A stretch of 64,000 nt of DNA from an uncultured Collinsella sp. (GCA_900540855.1 UQHK01000008.1:1-64000); one strand, 5' to 3'. Shown: positions 24,403 to 33,202, counted from the stretch's first letter. Translations and numbers: made by a program. The notes: generated by a model not told the origin, from the sequence alone.

Positions 24403-25764
24403 TTGTCTCGACTGAACAAAGGGGCCGCGGAGCAGCGTTTTTCACTGCCCGCCTTGCTCCAAAAGCTAGCCTGCGTCATGGCCGTGGCGCTCGCGCTGGT
24501 GTGCGCGGGGGCATATGCGCCCACGACCGCCCAGGCGCTTGAGACCGCAAAGATTACCGCCCGACCCAACACCGGTTCGGGCAGCGCTGTGGTCGGCGGC
24601 ACCGAGACGCGCATTACCTGGGAAGTTCAGGCCGATGCCGACGAGGAGCTGAGCGGTCTTTCTTTGACGTTTGTCGACGGCACGACGTTTGGTACCGATG
24701 ACACGCGATTGACGATGCTCTCGGGCGAGGACCTCATGGATCGTACGCCCATGAAACCCACGTGCAAGGCTGACGGCCAGACGCTCAAGATCGATTTTGG
24801 CGAGACGGCGCCTGCCGGCGGCTTTTTCCGTGTCGAGGTTTACGGCGTGACCTTCCCCGTCGAGGGCGGCGATGAGGCCTTTAGCGGCACCTATACGCTC
24901 GCCGACGGGTCGACCAAGAAGATCTCCAAGATTCCGTCGGTGGAGATCAAGGGCGTGACGGCCTTCGATAACTTCTTGGCCGACCTTAAAGAGCAGCCGT
25001 GGGTCGAGGCCTGGAACTCCAATATGTTCCTGCGCCTGTTCCTGAACCCGGTCATTTTGGTCCAGAGCCTGCCGATCGTCTTTAAGGGCTTCCTCATGTC
25101 GCTCTCGATCGTGCTCGTGGCGTTTCCGCTGGCAATTCCCTTCGGTTTTGCCCTGTCGCTCATGCGCATCTCCAAGTCGCGCATCCTGCGCTGCCTCGCC
25201 GGCATCTACGTGAATATCATTCGCGGTACGCCGGCGTTCCTGCAGATCTACATCGCGTTCTTCGGTCTGCCGTTGGCCGGCGTCAAGGTGGACGACTATG
25301 TCTTGGGCGTTATCGTCATGGCCATGAACTCGTCTGCGTACCTGTGCGAGATCTTCCGTGCCGGTATTCAATCAATCCCCAAGGGCCAAAACGAGGCTGC
25401 TCGCTCTCTGGGCATGAATGCCTTCCAGACGCTGCTCTACGTTATGATTCCGCAGACGTTCCGCAATGTTTTGCCTACGCTGACCAGCGAGTTTATCTTG
25501 CTTTACAAGGATACGTCGCTGCTTGCCGCCGTGGGTGTGGTCGAGATCGTCATGAACGCCCGTACCATCGTGGCCACGACGGGCTCCATTACACCGTACG
25601 TGGTTGCCGCTCTGTTCTATCTGGTCATCACCCTGCCGCTCGCTCGCTTGGTGAGCGGTCTTGAGGCGAGGCTTCTGGGCACGGCCGAGACCAAGAAGAA
25701 GCGTCCCGCCAAGAGCGCCGGACAGGTTGTCGCGACGCCCGCCGATCACATCGCCGGTCTGTAA
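24403..25764 (+). CDS. Amino-acid ABC transporter permease with an added N-terminal extracytoplasmic domain
   Basis: A 453-residue membrane protein. The first hydrophobic segment (LACVMAVALALVCAGAYA, about residues 23-40) looks like a signal sequence, followed by about 140 residues of beta-rich, soluble sequence (ITWEVQADADEELSGLSLTF) of no family I recognise. From residue 195 on it is a GlnP/HisM-type permease with about five helices and the EAA loop AARSLGMNAFQTLLYVMIPQ. Normal permeases of this class are 210-250 residues. TTG 24403 has TAGGAG upstream. The ATPase gene follows after 12 bases. Confidence 0.9.
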   Translation: MSRLNKGAAEQRFSLPALLQKLACVMAVALALVCAGAYAPTTAQALETAKITARPNTGSGSAVVGGTETRITWEVQADADEELSGLSLTFVDGTTFGTDDTRLTMLSGEDLMDRTPMKPTCKADGQTLKIDFGETAPAGGFFRVEVYGVTFPVEGGDEAFSGTYTLADGSTKKISKIPSVEIKGVTAFDNFLADLKEQPWVEAWNSNMFLRLFLNPVILVQSLPIVFKGFLMSLSIVLVAFPLAIPFGFALSLMRISKSRILRCLAGIYVNIIRGTPAFLQIYIAFFGLPLAGVKVDDYVLGVIVMAMNSSAYLCEIFRAGIQSIPKGQNEAARSLGMNAFQTLLYVMIPQTFRNVLPTLTSEFILLYKDTSLLAAVGVVEIVMNARTIVATTGSITPYVVAALFYLVITLPLARLVSGLEARLLGTAETKKKRPAKSAGQVVATPADHIAGL

Positions 25765-25776
25765 GGAGGTCCTATC

Positions 25777-26529
25777 ATGAGCGAAACCAATAACTCGAAC
25801 GAGGTCGTCGTCAGTATCAAGAACCTCCAGAAGGCCTTTGGCGACAACGTGGTCCTGCGCGATATCGATCTGGATGTGCACAAGGGTGAGGTCGTTGTGG
25901 TCTTGGGCCCCTCGGGCTCGGGCAAGTCGACGATGCTTCGCTGCATCAACCGTCTGGAGCATCCCACGAGTGGCTCGATTGTCGTTGAGGGCGTGGACGT
26001 GTGCGCCAAGGGTGTCGACCTTAACAAGGTACGTACGCATCTGGGTATGGTGTTCCAGCAGTTCAATTTGTTCCCGCACCTCTCAGTCAAAAAGAACGTC
26101 ATGCTCGCGCAGCAGAAGGTACTCAAGCGCAGCAAGGAAGAGGCCGAGAAGATTGCCGTCGAGGAGCTGACCAAGGTCGGTCTTGCCGAGCGTATCGACT
26201 TTATGCCGAGCCAGCTCTCGGGCGGCCAGCAGCAGCGCGTTGCCATCGCTCGCGCCCTGTCGATGAACCCGCACGTCATGCTCTTTGACGAGGCCACCTC
26301 GGCGCTCGACCCCGAGCTCGTGCGCGACGTCCTGGGCGTCATGCGCGACTTGGCGCGCGATGGCATGACCATGATCGTCGTGACGCACGAGATGGGCTTT
26401 GCCCGCGATGTCGCCGACCGCGTCGTCTTTATGGACGGCGGCGTCATTGTGGAAGAGGGTACGCCGAGTGAGGTCTTCGACCACCCCAAGAGCGAGCGCA
26501 CCAAGGCGTTCTTGGGCAATATTTCGTAG
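25777..26529 (+). CDS. Amino-acid ABC transporter ATP-binding protein
   Basis: Energises the transporter encoded by the two preceding genes. The 250-residue protein has Walker A LGPSGSGKST, Q-loop GMVFQQFNLFPHL, signature LSGGQQQRVAIARAL, Walker B VMLFDEATSALDPE and switch His in VVTHEMGFA. It is a standard GlnQ/HisP-class ATPase. Confidence 0.96.
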   Translation: MSETNNSNEVVVSIKNLQKAFGDNVVLRDIDLDVHKGEVVVVLGPSGSGKSTMLRCINRLEHPTSGSIVVEGVDVCAKGVDLNKVRTHLGMVFQQFNLFPHLSVKKNVMLAQQKVLKRSKEEAEKIAVEELTKVGLAERIDFMPSQLSGGQQQRVAIARALSMNPHVMLFDEATSALDPELVRDVLGVMRDLARDGMTMIVVTHEMGFARDVADRVVFMDGGVIVEEGTPSEVFDHPKSERTKAFLGNIS

Positions 26530-26549
26530 CCGGCTGATGTAACTGCCGT

Positions 26550-26596
26550 TACAAAAGAGCGGGGCTGGGACTTGAATCCAGCCCCGCTCTTTTGTA
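26550..26596. terminator. Bidirectional terminator between ABC transporter and flavodoxin genes
   Basis: Two 19-base arms (26550-26568 and 26578-26596) pair perfectly; the core is GAGCGGGGCTGG, flanked by an A-run on one side and TTTTGT on the other. Confidence 0.95.
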
Positions 26597-26645
26597 GGGA
26601 TGGGGATGCGCTTTGATGCAGGCTCTCTTGGAGACCCCGGGCTCG

Positions 26646-27065
26646 TTACGCGAGCTCGGCTCCGAGGGCCTTGCAAGCGGTCTCGCCCTCGTCGTCGGGC
26701 GCGTCGTAGCAGATGGTGGAGTCCACGACGTTGACGCCGGTCTCGTCGGCGTCGGCCTTCCAGTTGTCCATCCACTCGCCTTCGGCCCACGAATAGGAGC
26801 CAAAGAGGACGACCTTCTTGTCGCCGAGAGTCTCCTTGACCTCGTCCCACATCGGCTGGAACTCATCGTACTCGAGTTCCTCGGAGCCCATGGCGGGACA
26901 GCCGAAGGCGAAGGCATCATATTCGGCGGCCTTGTCGGCAGAGAAGTCGGTGCAGGGGATGACCTCGGTCTCGGCACCCGCGGACGTGGCGCCTTCGGCG
27001 ACGAGGTTTGCCATGGCCTCGGTGTTGTCCGTGCCGCTCCAGTAGACGACGGCGATCTTGCTCAT
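26646..27065 (-). CDS. Flavodoxin
   Basis: A 139-residue FMN-binding electron carrier. It begins with KIAVVYWSGTDNTEAMANLV, the phosphate-binding loop, then GCPAMGSEELE and FGSYSWAEGEW for the isoalloxazine contacts. Short-chain flavodoxin length. ATG 27065 follows AAAGGA. Located 45 bases after the DUF3793 gene on the same strand, a pairing seen in other gut anaerobes. Confidence 0.95.
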   Translation of the reverse strand: MSKIAVVYWSGTDNTEAMANLVAEGATSAGAETEVIPCTDFSADKAAEYDAFAFGCPAMGSEELEYDEFQPMWDEVKETLGDKKVVLFGSYSWAEGEWMDNWKADADETGVNVVDSTICYDAPDDEGETACKALGAELA

Positions 27066-27110
27066 GTTAAGTCCTTTCAGTTGTGCGGCAGTTGCCGCGG
27101 CTTCTATGTT

Positions 27111-27815
27111 CTATCGGGTTGCCTGGGCAAGTTGCGCCAAGCTGCAGCCCTGCTGATAGACAAAGGTGAGGTATTGAGTGCAGGCACGGTAGGCGTCAAA
27201 CATCGCAAGCGCTTGCTCGACATTCGTGTAGACCTTCCAAGCTCCAAAGACCTTGTAGTTCTCGCCGCGCTGGACGATAAACTCGTGCACGTCGTCGTAG
27301 GGATATCCAAGGAAGTAGCCTATTTCGTGCGGAAACTCGCAGGTGCAGTCGTTGCTGCAGCTAGCTTGCTGGGGTAGTGCGCATCGAGTCTGGCTACAAG
27401 CGCATTCCGCGATGTTATTGCTCGCGAGCGTGATGCGTGATGCCAAATGCACAAGGCATGTCGAAAGGTCTCTCGTGTCGTAGCCTTCCGAGGCGAGCGC
27501 TGTTTGGGCGCGAGGGTCTGCGAAATAGGTGGCGAGGCTTTTGGCTCGGTACACGTACACGAGTGCTCCGCAGGGCCGCCAGACCAAAACACTCAGGTGG
27601 ATGCCGAGCGGGTCAAGCTCGCGATTGCACTGGGCGATAACGTTGAGCAGGCGCGCGCGGCGTTCTGCGATGGTTTCGGTTGTGGTCGAGCCGTCCCCGT
27701 GGGCGTAGGTGCCTGGATAGGTAAAGAGCGATGCCGGCTTGATGCCCGCGAGCGTGGGAGAGCAGTTGCGCACGACTGCTGCCTGAAACGTTGGGATGTC
27801 TATGGTTCGAGTCAC
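27111..27815 (-). CDS. DUF3793 family protein
   Basis: A 234-residue cytoplasmic protein of unknown function. The family-typical C-terminal segment FPHEIGYFLGYPYDDVHEFI followed by NYKVFGAWKVY is present. A Cys cluster (CACSQTRC, CSNDCTCEF) lies just before it and could bind a metal or cluster. Starts at GTG 27815 after AAGGAG. Probably co-transcribed with flavodoxin; in other anaerobes this family also sits near iron-transport genes, so a role in iron or redox metabolism is inferred. Confidence 0.82.
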   Translation of the reverse strand: MTRTIDIPTFQAAVVRNCSPTLAGIKPASLFTYPGTYAHGDGSTTTETIAERRARLLNVIAQCNRELDPLGIHLSVLVWRPCGALVYVYRAKSLATYFADPRAQTALASEGYDTRDLSTCLVHLASRITLASNNIAECACSQTRCALPQQASCSNDCTCEFPHEIGYFLGYPYDDVHEFIVQRGENYKVFGAWKVYTNVEQALAMFDAYRACTQYLTFVYQQGCSLAQLAQATR

Positions 27816-27907
27816 GGCGCTCCTTACGGATCTAAACTGTTAGCCTAGGAAAACTTATACACAAAAGTAAGCCATGGTCAACAAAAAAGTTTGAAGAGGG
27901 AAACTAA

Positions 27908-27960
27908 TTGACCGAACAGACATGATTTTGGGTTAAGATGGGGACACCCCATGGGGGTAT
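27908..27960 (+). promoter_or_regulatory. Promoter and CsoR-like operator of the HMA-domain gene
   Basis: TTGACC (27908-27913) and TAAGAT (27934-27939) are 20 bases apart. Directly after the -10 lies ACACCCCATGGGGGTAT (27944-27960), which resembles the CsoR copper-repressor site (TATACCCC...GGGGTATA). Confidence 0.5.
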
Positions 27961-27989
27961 CTAGATAGTGCTACTTGAAAGGGGAGCGC

Positions 27990-28373
27990 ATGAGTGACTT
28001 GCTCAACCCTGCGAATCTCATCGTGCTGGCCGTCATTGCCGTCGGCATGTTTTTTGGACTGCGTCGCATTGCCGCTTCGACACACGGGAAGAGTTGCTGC
28101 AGCGATGGTGCGAGCGGCAAGAAGGCCAAAAAGGTTGTTGTGGTGGATACCGATGTGTCACACTATCCCTATAGCGATGAGCTGCTCATCGGCGGCATGA
28201 GCTGTGACGGCTGCGCTCAGAATGTGGCCAATGCCCTCAATGCACTGGATGGCGTGTGGGCAACGGTGACGTATGCGGACCACACGGCACGCGTGCGCTC
28301 TAAGCAGCCGGTTGATCGTGATGTCCTCGAGACGGCCGTGAAAGACGCGGGCTACTACATCATGACGCTGTAA
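27990..28373 (+). CDS. Membrane-anchored heavy-metal-associated (HMA) domain protein
   Basis: A 127-residue protein with an N-terminal membrane helix (LIVLAVIAVGMFFGL, about residues 9-25), a short Cys-containing linker (SCCSDG) and a C-terminal HMA domain with the metal motif GGMSCDGCAQNV. Such domains pass copper or related soft metals. The start ATG 27990 follows AAAGGGGAG. No copper ATPase is found in the window. The CsoR-like site upstream supports copper-responsive control. Confidence 0.8.
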   Translation: MSDLLNPANLIVLAVIAVGMFFGLRRIAASTHGKSCCSDGASGKKAKKVVVVDTDVSHYPYSDELLIGGMSCDGCAQNVANALNALDGVWATVTYADHTARVRSKQPVDRDVLETAVKDAGYYIMTL

Positions 28374-28399
28374 GCGTCGCTCTGGATGCGCTTCCTTGG

Positions 28400-28825
28400 C
28401 TAGGCTCGTCCGCGCAGTTCGATGTCTTGGATGTCGTCGAAGTCGATGGCGATGTCTCGGAGCTTGAGGAGCTTGAAGGCGGGGAGCGCCTCGTCGAGGA
28501 TGCCGGTGCGGCTGCGATAGCCGTATGTATCGTAATAGGTGACACGAACCAAGTCGCCACGTTTGAGACCCTCGAGCTTTTTCGAAAGCTCGAGGGCTTT
28601 TTCTTCTGTGAGTTCGCATTTGGGCTCAACAGTGATCTCTTGTTTGCGCACGAGCTCGTAGTATCCCGTGAGGGCGGCAAAGGGCATAAACTGTGCGGCG
28701 CGGTTGGCGCGCACGGCACCGTTGGCAGTGAGGTTGGGGTCGGCGGCGCGGCGTCTGCCCTCGGGGTCCGCCAGGCGCTCGAAGGCGGTCGGCGGGCGCA
28801 CGGGCTGCTGCTTGGGTTTAGGCAC
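28400..28825 (-). CDS. YolD-like family protein
   Basis: A 141-residue protein with the YolD hallmark RAAQFMPFAALTGYYELV near residue 40 and a beta-rich C-terminal half (LVRVTYYDTYGYRSRTG). The family accompanies Y-family polymerases in Gram-positive mobile elements and SOS loci; its role is not settled. The GTG at 28825 sits five bases after GGAGG and overlaps the polymerase 3' end by eight bases, so the two are translationally coupled. Confidence 0.85.
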   Translation of the reverse strand: MPKPKQQPVRPPTAFERLADPEGRRRAADPNLTANGAVRANRAAQFMPFAALTGYYELVRKQEITVEPKCELTEEKALELSKKLEGLKRGDLVRVTYYDTYGYRSRTGILDEALPAFKLLKLRDIAIDFDDIQDIELRGRA

Positions 28826-30323
28826 GATGTCCTCCAACTTGGCCGTTGCGTTCGCGCGCGGTGGCGCCGGCGGTAAAGCTTAATCCCTTGACGAGCGCGT
28901 TCTTGCCGTACTTGCCTTTCACGGCCAGGATGGCGCGCGCCAGGTCGCGCTCGCGCTCATCGGCCTCGATATCGCTGAACAGATCGATGGTGGCAAATTC
29001 CTCGGGCACAAGATTGCCAAATCCCAGGTTGATGCGCTTGACCGGTCGTTTGGGATCGACCGTTTGTGCCCAAAGGTCATCGAAATACCCCATGATTTTC
29101 TTAAACGAATTAGTGCGCTCGGGCAGCTTTCGCGAGGCGTTGGAGTGCGCAAAGAGTGCGGCATAGCCACCACGCGGTTTGCCGCCATGCTCTCCCACAA
29201 AGATGCCATCGATTGCCTGCGCTTCGCGCACCAGGCGACGCCTTTCGTCATCGCGCTGGACGGGCTTGGGAGCACGGGGCGCGAGCTCGGGGCCGTCGGT
29301 CGCTGCGGGCTCGATGCCCGAGGTGCTCGAGCGCAAGTGTCCGCAGCCGTCTATATACTGCGCCGTGCCGCTGGCGTTGAGCCGGCGTATGTCGGCGCGC
29401 TCGCTCGCGTAGCCCACAAAGAGCGAGATGCTGTCGCAGACCACGTGCTTATCGACTAGATCCAACACGGCGTTGTCGACCATTTCGCGCAAGACGGTGT
29501 AGGCCTGCTCGTAGGCATAGCCCTTCGAGAGCACCTGTCCTGTGGTGGTCGAGGTCGCTTGCGGGCGATAGGCTTGGATATCGGCGATGGTTGTCGGCTC
29601 GCGCCCGAAGGCGTGGTCGATGAGATATTCGGCGTTGACGCCGAGTTCGTCGTAGAGCAGGTTCTCGTCGAGTGCGGCGACGCCCATCAGGTCGTAGACG
29701 CCGTATTTCTCGAGACGGGCCGCCACGCCGGGGCCGATGCCCCAGATGTCGGTGATGGGGCGATGGGGCCAGATCTCCTTGCGAAAGATCTCGTCGTCGA
29801 GTACGCCAATGCGGCTGGCTACGTGCTTGGCGGTGATGTCGAGCGCCACCTTGGCCTGGAATAGGTTGGGGCCGATACCGACCGTCGCCGTGATGCCGGT
29901 GCGCCCCAAGACCTCGTCGCGCAACATGCAGGCGAACCCTTCGGCATCGGTGTGATAAAGGTCCAGATAGGGCGTCACGTCGATAAAGCACTCATCGATG
30001 GAGTAGACGTGCACGTCCTGGGGGCTGACGTATTCCAGATAGACGCCGTAGATTTGCACCGACACCTCCATGTAGTGTTGCATGCGCGGCACTGCTTTGA
30101 TGTAGTCGATGCCGTCGGGAATCTCGAATAGACGGCAGCGGTTGTGTATCCCGAGGTCCTTCATGGTCTGCGTGATAGCGAGACAGATGGTCGTGCGTCC
30201 GCGCGATTCGTCGGCAACGACCAGGTTGGTGGTGAGCGGATCGAGCCCACGATCGACGCACTCGACGCTGGCATAAAACGTCTTGAGGTCGATGCAGATG
30301 TAGGTGTGCTGCTCGTGCTCCAT
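28818..30323 (-). CDS. Y-family DNA polymerase (UvrX/DinB-type)
   Basis: Error-prone translesion polymerase. The 501-residue protein begins ICIDLKTFYASVECVDRGL (catalytic Asp), has YSIDECFIDVTPYLD with the catalytic Asp-Glu pair, TVGIGPNLFQAKVA, and the helix-hairpin-helix segment DIWGIGPGVAARLEKYGVY. The little-finger region follows; the C-terminal 100 residues are less conserved. With YolD it forms the UvrX-type pair common in Firmicutes. Two LexA-like boxes lie just upstream (30337-30367). Confidence 0.93.
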   Translation of the reverse strand: MEHEQHTYICIDLKTFYASVECVDRGLDPLTTNLVVADESRGRTTICLAITQTMKDLGIHNRCRLFEIPDGIDYIKAVPRMQHYMEVSVQIYGVYLEYVSPQDVHVYSIDECFIDVTPYLDLYHTDAEGFACMLRDEVLGRTGITATVGIGPNLFQAKVALDITAKHVASRIGVLDDEIFRKEIWPHRPITDIWGIGPGVAARLEKYGVYDLMGVAALDENLLYDELGVNAEYLIDHAFGREPTTIADIQAYRPQATSTTTGQVLSKGYAYEQAYTVLREMVDNAVLDLVDKHVVCDSISLFVGYASERADIRRLNASGTAQYIDGCGHLRSSTSGIEPAATDGPELAPRAPKPVQRDDERRRLVREAQAIDGIFVGEHGGKPRGGYAALFAHSNASRKLPERTNSFKKIMGYFDDLWAQTVDPKRPVKRINLGFGNLVPEEFATIDLFSDIEADERERDLARAILAVKGKYGKNALVKGLSFTAGATARERNGQVGGHRA

Positions 30324-30336
30324 CCGAGCCTCCCAT

Positions 30337-30367
30337 CAAACACATGTTCTTATCGAATACCTGTTCG
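30337..30367 (-). promoter_or_regulatory. Tandem LexA (SOS) boxes upstream of the Y-family polymerase
   Basis: CAAACACATGTTCT (30337-30350) and CGAATACCTGTTCG (30354-30367) each match the Gram-positive box CGAACRNRYGTTYG with one or two changes and lie 14-44 bases before the start codon. Confidence 0.75.
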
Positions 30368-30396
30368 ATAATACCTGCTCGACCGGACACCGTCAA

Positions 30397-30418
30397 AACC
30401 TGTCCCTATTTGGCAGGT
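30397..30418. repeat. Dispersed motif pair, left of the Fe-ADH-like gene
   Basis: AACCTGTCCCT (30397-30407) followed by ATTTGGCAGGT (30408-30418). Both motifs recur, rearranged, at 31118-31141 on the other side of the gene. Confidence 0.5.
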
Positions 30419-30495
30419 ATGGTCGTGCGGTTGCATCGGGTTTTTAACGCAGCCCTAAAGAGCGCGAAACAGCTCGGAAAAGCTCGCTTCGTAGC

Positions 30496-31071
30496 ATGAG
30501 GCTAACGATTGATACCACCATAAAGCACGGAAGGGTTGTGGGGATAATGGTCAACTATGGGTTTGGTATGCCGACGCGCTTGGTTGCGGATGGGGATGTG
30601 GCTCGCTGGTGCGGGCGATTGGTTGCCCACTATGGCGGCACCAAGGCACTGGTCGTGCTGGGAGGCGACAAGCACACGCGTGATGAGCTCGTTTCGGCGG
30701 CGCTGGGCTCGCTCGATCGCGCCCTGCTCGAGCGCGTGCTTTTCCGCTGCGGCTCGGTTGAAGGCGACGGAGGAGACGAGCTGATCGACGAAGCCGTGGC
30801 CCTGGCGACCGACGAAGGCGTGGACTTTGTCTTGGCGATCGGCGATGCCGATACTGCCGGCTTTGCGCGCGAGCTCGCCCGTCGCATGGCGGCGCTCGAT
30901 GTCGGCGAAGACGGTTTTGTCCCTTATGGATGTATCGTCTCGGAGGGCAAGGTGCCTGCCGTCGTGGGGGCCGGCGAGGTTCCCGTTTTTGCCATCATCG
31001 CGCCCGAACTGCTGGAGGGCATCGGGTCTCCTCTGCGTGAGTTGCTCGGTAGCGTCTGCGCTGCGGCCTAA
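30496..31071 (+). CDS. Stand-alone N-terminal domain resembling an iron-containing alcohol dehydrogenase
   Basis: A 191-residue protein matching only the nucleotide-binding half of group III alcohol dehydrogenases: NYGFGMPTRLVADGD at the start corresponds to the family's F-GTPT motif, then TKALVVLGGDKHTRDELV and VDFVLAIGDADTAG where the family has AVGGGSxxD. The GGGS core is changed to GDAD, and the metal-binding C-terminal domain is missing altogether. It is either a decayed remnant or a recruited small protein. The frame is intact with normal codon use. Flanked on both sides by the same short repeat motifs. Confidence 0.55.
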   Translation: MRLTIDTTIKHGRVVGIMVNYGFGMPTRLVADGDVARWCGRLVAHYGGTKALVVLGGDKHTRDELVSAALGSLDRALLERVLFRCGSVEGDGGDELIDEAVALATDEGVDFVLAIGDADTAGFARELARRMAALDVGEDGFVPYGCIVSEGKVPAVVGAGEVPVFAIIAPELLEGIGSPLRELLGSVCAAA

Positions 31072-31081
31072 TATTTGGCAT

Positions 31082-31145
31082 AAAGGGATAGGTTATTTTT
31101 GATTGGTAAAGCGTTTGACCTGCCAAATTAAACCTGTCCCTTTTT
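31082..31145 (+). terminator. Long-stem terminator after the Fe-ADH-like gene (repeat-derived)
   Basis: AAAGGGATAGGTT (31082-31094) pairs with AACCTGTCCCTTT (31131-31143), followed by T-rich sequence; ACCTGCCAAAT at 31118-31128 lies inside. It carries the same motifs as 30397-30418. Confidence 0.6.
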
Positions 31146-31270
31146 GGTCGGTTGCCGTTTGGGGGCCGATTGGCAACGCTCGCTGATTATAGTCTTGACC
31201 TGCGCTAGAATAGTGGCATCTGAATGTCCGGGCGCATGGAGGCGTGCGCCCGTATGCTGAGGAGGACTCT

Positions 31271-32965
31271 ATGGCAACTGTTGCCGCACCTATCGATGCT
31301 ACGTCGACTGCCGCTTGGAAGGCGCTCGAGGCCCATCAGGAGAAGCTCGAGGCCGAGGGTATCGACCTCAAGGCCTGGTTCGCCGCTGACGCCGACCGCG
31401 TGAATAAGTTGAGCTTTGACGCCGGCGACCTTCACTTCGATTTGTCGAAGAACTTGGTGACCGATGAGACCGTCAAGCTGCTGTGCGATCTTGCCCGCGA
31501 GGTGAAGCTCGAGGAGCGCCGCGACGCCATGTTCTCCGGCGAGCACATCAACACCACCGAGGACCGCGCCGTCCTGCACACCGCGCTGCGCCGTCCGGCA
31601 AGCGAGAAAGGCCAGCTTATCGTCGACGGCCAGGATGTCGTCGCCGACGTGCACGAGGTCCTCGACCGCATGTATGCCTTCGCCGAGCGCGTGCGCTCTG
31701 GTGAGTGGAAGGGCGTTACCGGCAAGAAGATCGAGCACCTGGTGTCCATCGGCATCGGCGGCTCCGATTTGGGCCCGGTCATGGCTTACGAGGCCCTGCG
31801 TCCCTATGCCGACGCCGGTATCGACTGCCGCTATATCTCCAACATCGACCCCAACGACCAGGCCGAGAAGCTCAAGGGTTTGGATCCCGAGACCACGCTC
31901 GTGATCATCGTCTCCAAGACCTTTACCACGCTCGAGACCCTCACCAACGCCCGTGAGGTCAAGACCTGGATGCTCGAGCAGCTCAAGGCTCAGGGCGCCA
32001 TCGACGGCTCCGATGAGCAGAACGCCGAGGCCGTGGCAAAGCACTTTGTCGCCGTTTCCACCGCACTCGAGAAGGTCGAGGCTTTCGGTATCGACCCGGC
32101 CAACGCCTTTGGTTTCTGGAACTGGGTCGGCGGCCGCTACTCCGTCGACTCCGCCGTGGGCCTGTCGCTGATCGTCGTGCTCGGCCCCGAGCGTTTCCAG
32201 CAGTTCCTTGAGGGCTTCCACGCCATCGACGAGTACTTCTGCAACACCCCGCTCGAGAACAACGCCGTCGCGCTGATGGGTCTGCTCAACGTCTGGTACG
32301 TCAACTTCTTCGGTTCCAAGAGCCACGCCGTGCTGCCGTACTGCCAGTACCTGCATCGTTTCCCGGCCTACCTGCAGCAGCTCACCATGGAGTCCAACGG
32401 CAAGCATGTCCGCTGGGACGGCAGCGCCGTGACCTCCGACACCGGTGAGATCTTCTGGGGCGAGCCCGGCACCAACGGCCAGCATGCCTTCTACCAGCTG
32501 CTGCACCAGGGCACCGTGGTGGTTCCGGCCGATTTCATCGCCTTCGCCAATACCGCCAACCCCGCAACCGACAGCGGTCAGGATGTCCACGAGCTGTTCC
32601 TGGGCAACTTCCTGGCCCAGACCAAGGCGCTCGCCTTTGGTAAGACGGCCGACGAGGTTCGTGCCGAGGGCACGCCCGAGCAGATCGTCCCGGCCCGCTG
32701 CTTTGAGGGCAACCGTCCGACGACCTCGATCTTCGGCGACACGCTGACTCCGTTCGCACTCGGCGAGCTCATCGCCCTGTACGAGCACATCACGTTTGTC
32801 GAGGGCACGGTCTGGGGCATCGACTCCTACGACCAGTGGGGCGTCGAGCTGGGCAAGCAGCTTGCCAAGCAGATCACCCCGGCCTTCCACGATGACGCCG
32901 CCAAGGCCGAGCAGGACGCTTCGACCCAGGCGCTCATCGAGTTCTATCGCGCGCACCGCAAGTAG
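31271..32965 (+). CDS. pgi: Glucose-6-phosphate isomerase
   Basis: Interconverts glucose-6-phosphate and fructose-6-phosphate in glycolysis. The 564-residue protein contains VSIGIGGSDLGPVMAYEAL, SKTFTTLETLTNA, WNWVGGRYSVDSAVGLSL, SNGKHVRWDG with the catalytic Glu region, GEPGTNGQHAFYQLLHQG and the C-terminal QWGVELGKQLA with the catalytic Lys region. ATG 31271 follows GAGGAGG. It is a single-gene unit with a strong terminator. Confidence 0.98.
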   Translation: MATVAAPIDATSTAAWKALEAHQEKLEAEGIDLKAWFAADADRVNKLSFDAGDLHFDLSKNLVTDETVKLLCDLAREVKLEERRDAMFSGEHINTTEDRAVLHTALRRPASEKGQLIVDGQDVVADVHEVLDRMYAFAERVRSGEWKGVTGKKIEHLVSIGIGGSDLGPVMAYEALRPYADAGIDCRYISNIDPNDQAEKLKGLDPETTLVIIVSKTFTTLETLTNAREVKTWMLEQLKAQGAIDGSDEQNAEAVAKHFVAVSTALEKVEAFGIDPANAFGFWNWVGGRYSVDSAVGLSLIVVLGPERFQQFLEGFHAIDEYFCNTPLENNAVALMGLLNVWYVNFFGSKSHAVLPYCQYLHRFPAYLQQLTMESNGKHVRWDGSAVTSDTGEIFWGEPGTNGQHAFYQLLHQGTVVVPADFIAFANTANPATDSGQDVHELFLGNFLAQTKALAFGKTADEVRAEGTPEQIVPARCFEGNRPTTSIFGDTLTPFALGELIALYEHITFVEGTVWGIDSYDQWGVELGKQLAKQITPAFHDDAAKAEQDASTQALIEFYRAHRK

Positions 32966-32996
32966 GATTCGCTGCGATAAGTAACGCATAGCTGAC

Positions 32997-33029
32997 AAGG
33001 GCCCGTATCCGTTGGGATGCGGGCCCTTT
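32997..33029 (+). terminator. Terminator of pgi
   Basis: AAGGGCCCGTATCC pairs with GGATGCGGGCCCTT (one mismatch) around a four-base loop. Confidence 0.9.
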
Positions 33030-33202
33030 GCTATTTGGATAGGATGGAATGTATCGGGAGGCGCCTCGACGGGCATCGCAATCGTCGAAGGCGCGCCGTT
33101 CATGTTTGGGACAATATGACATTTTTCCCGTTGCAAACAGCGCCGCCGTGGGTGTTCTGTATGATGGCTCAGACAAGGTTGCTCAATGACAGGGAGGCAT
33201 AT

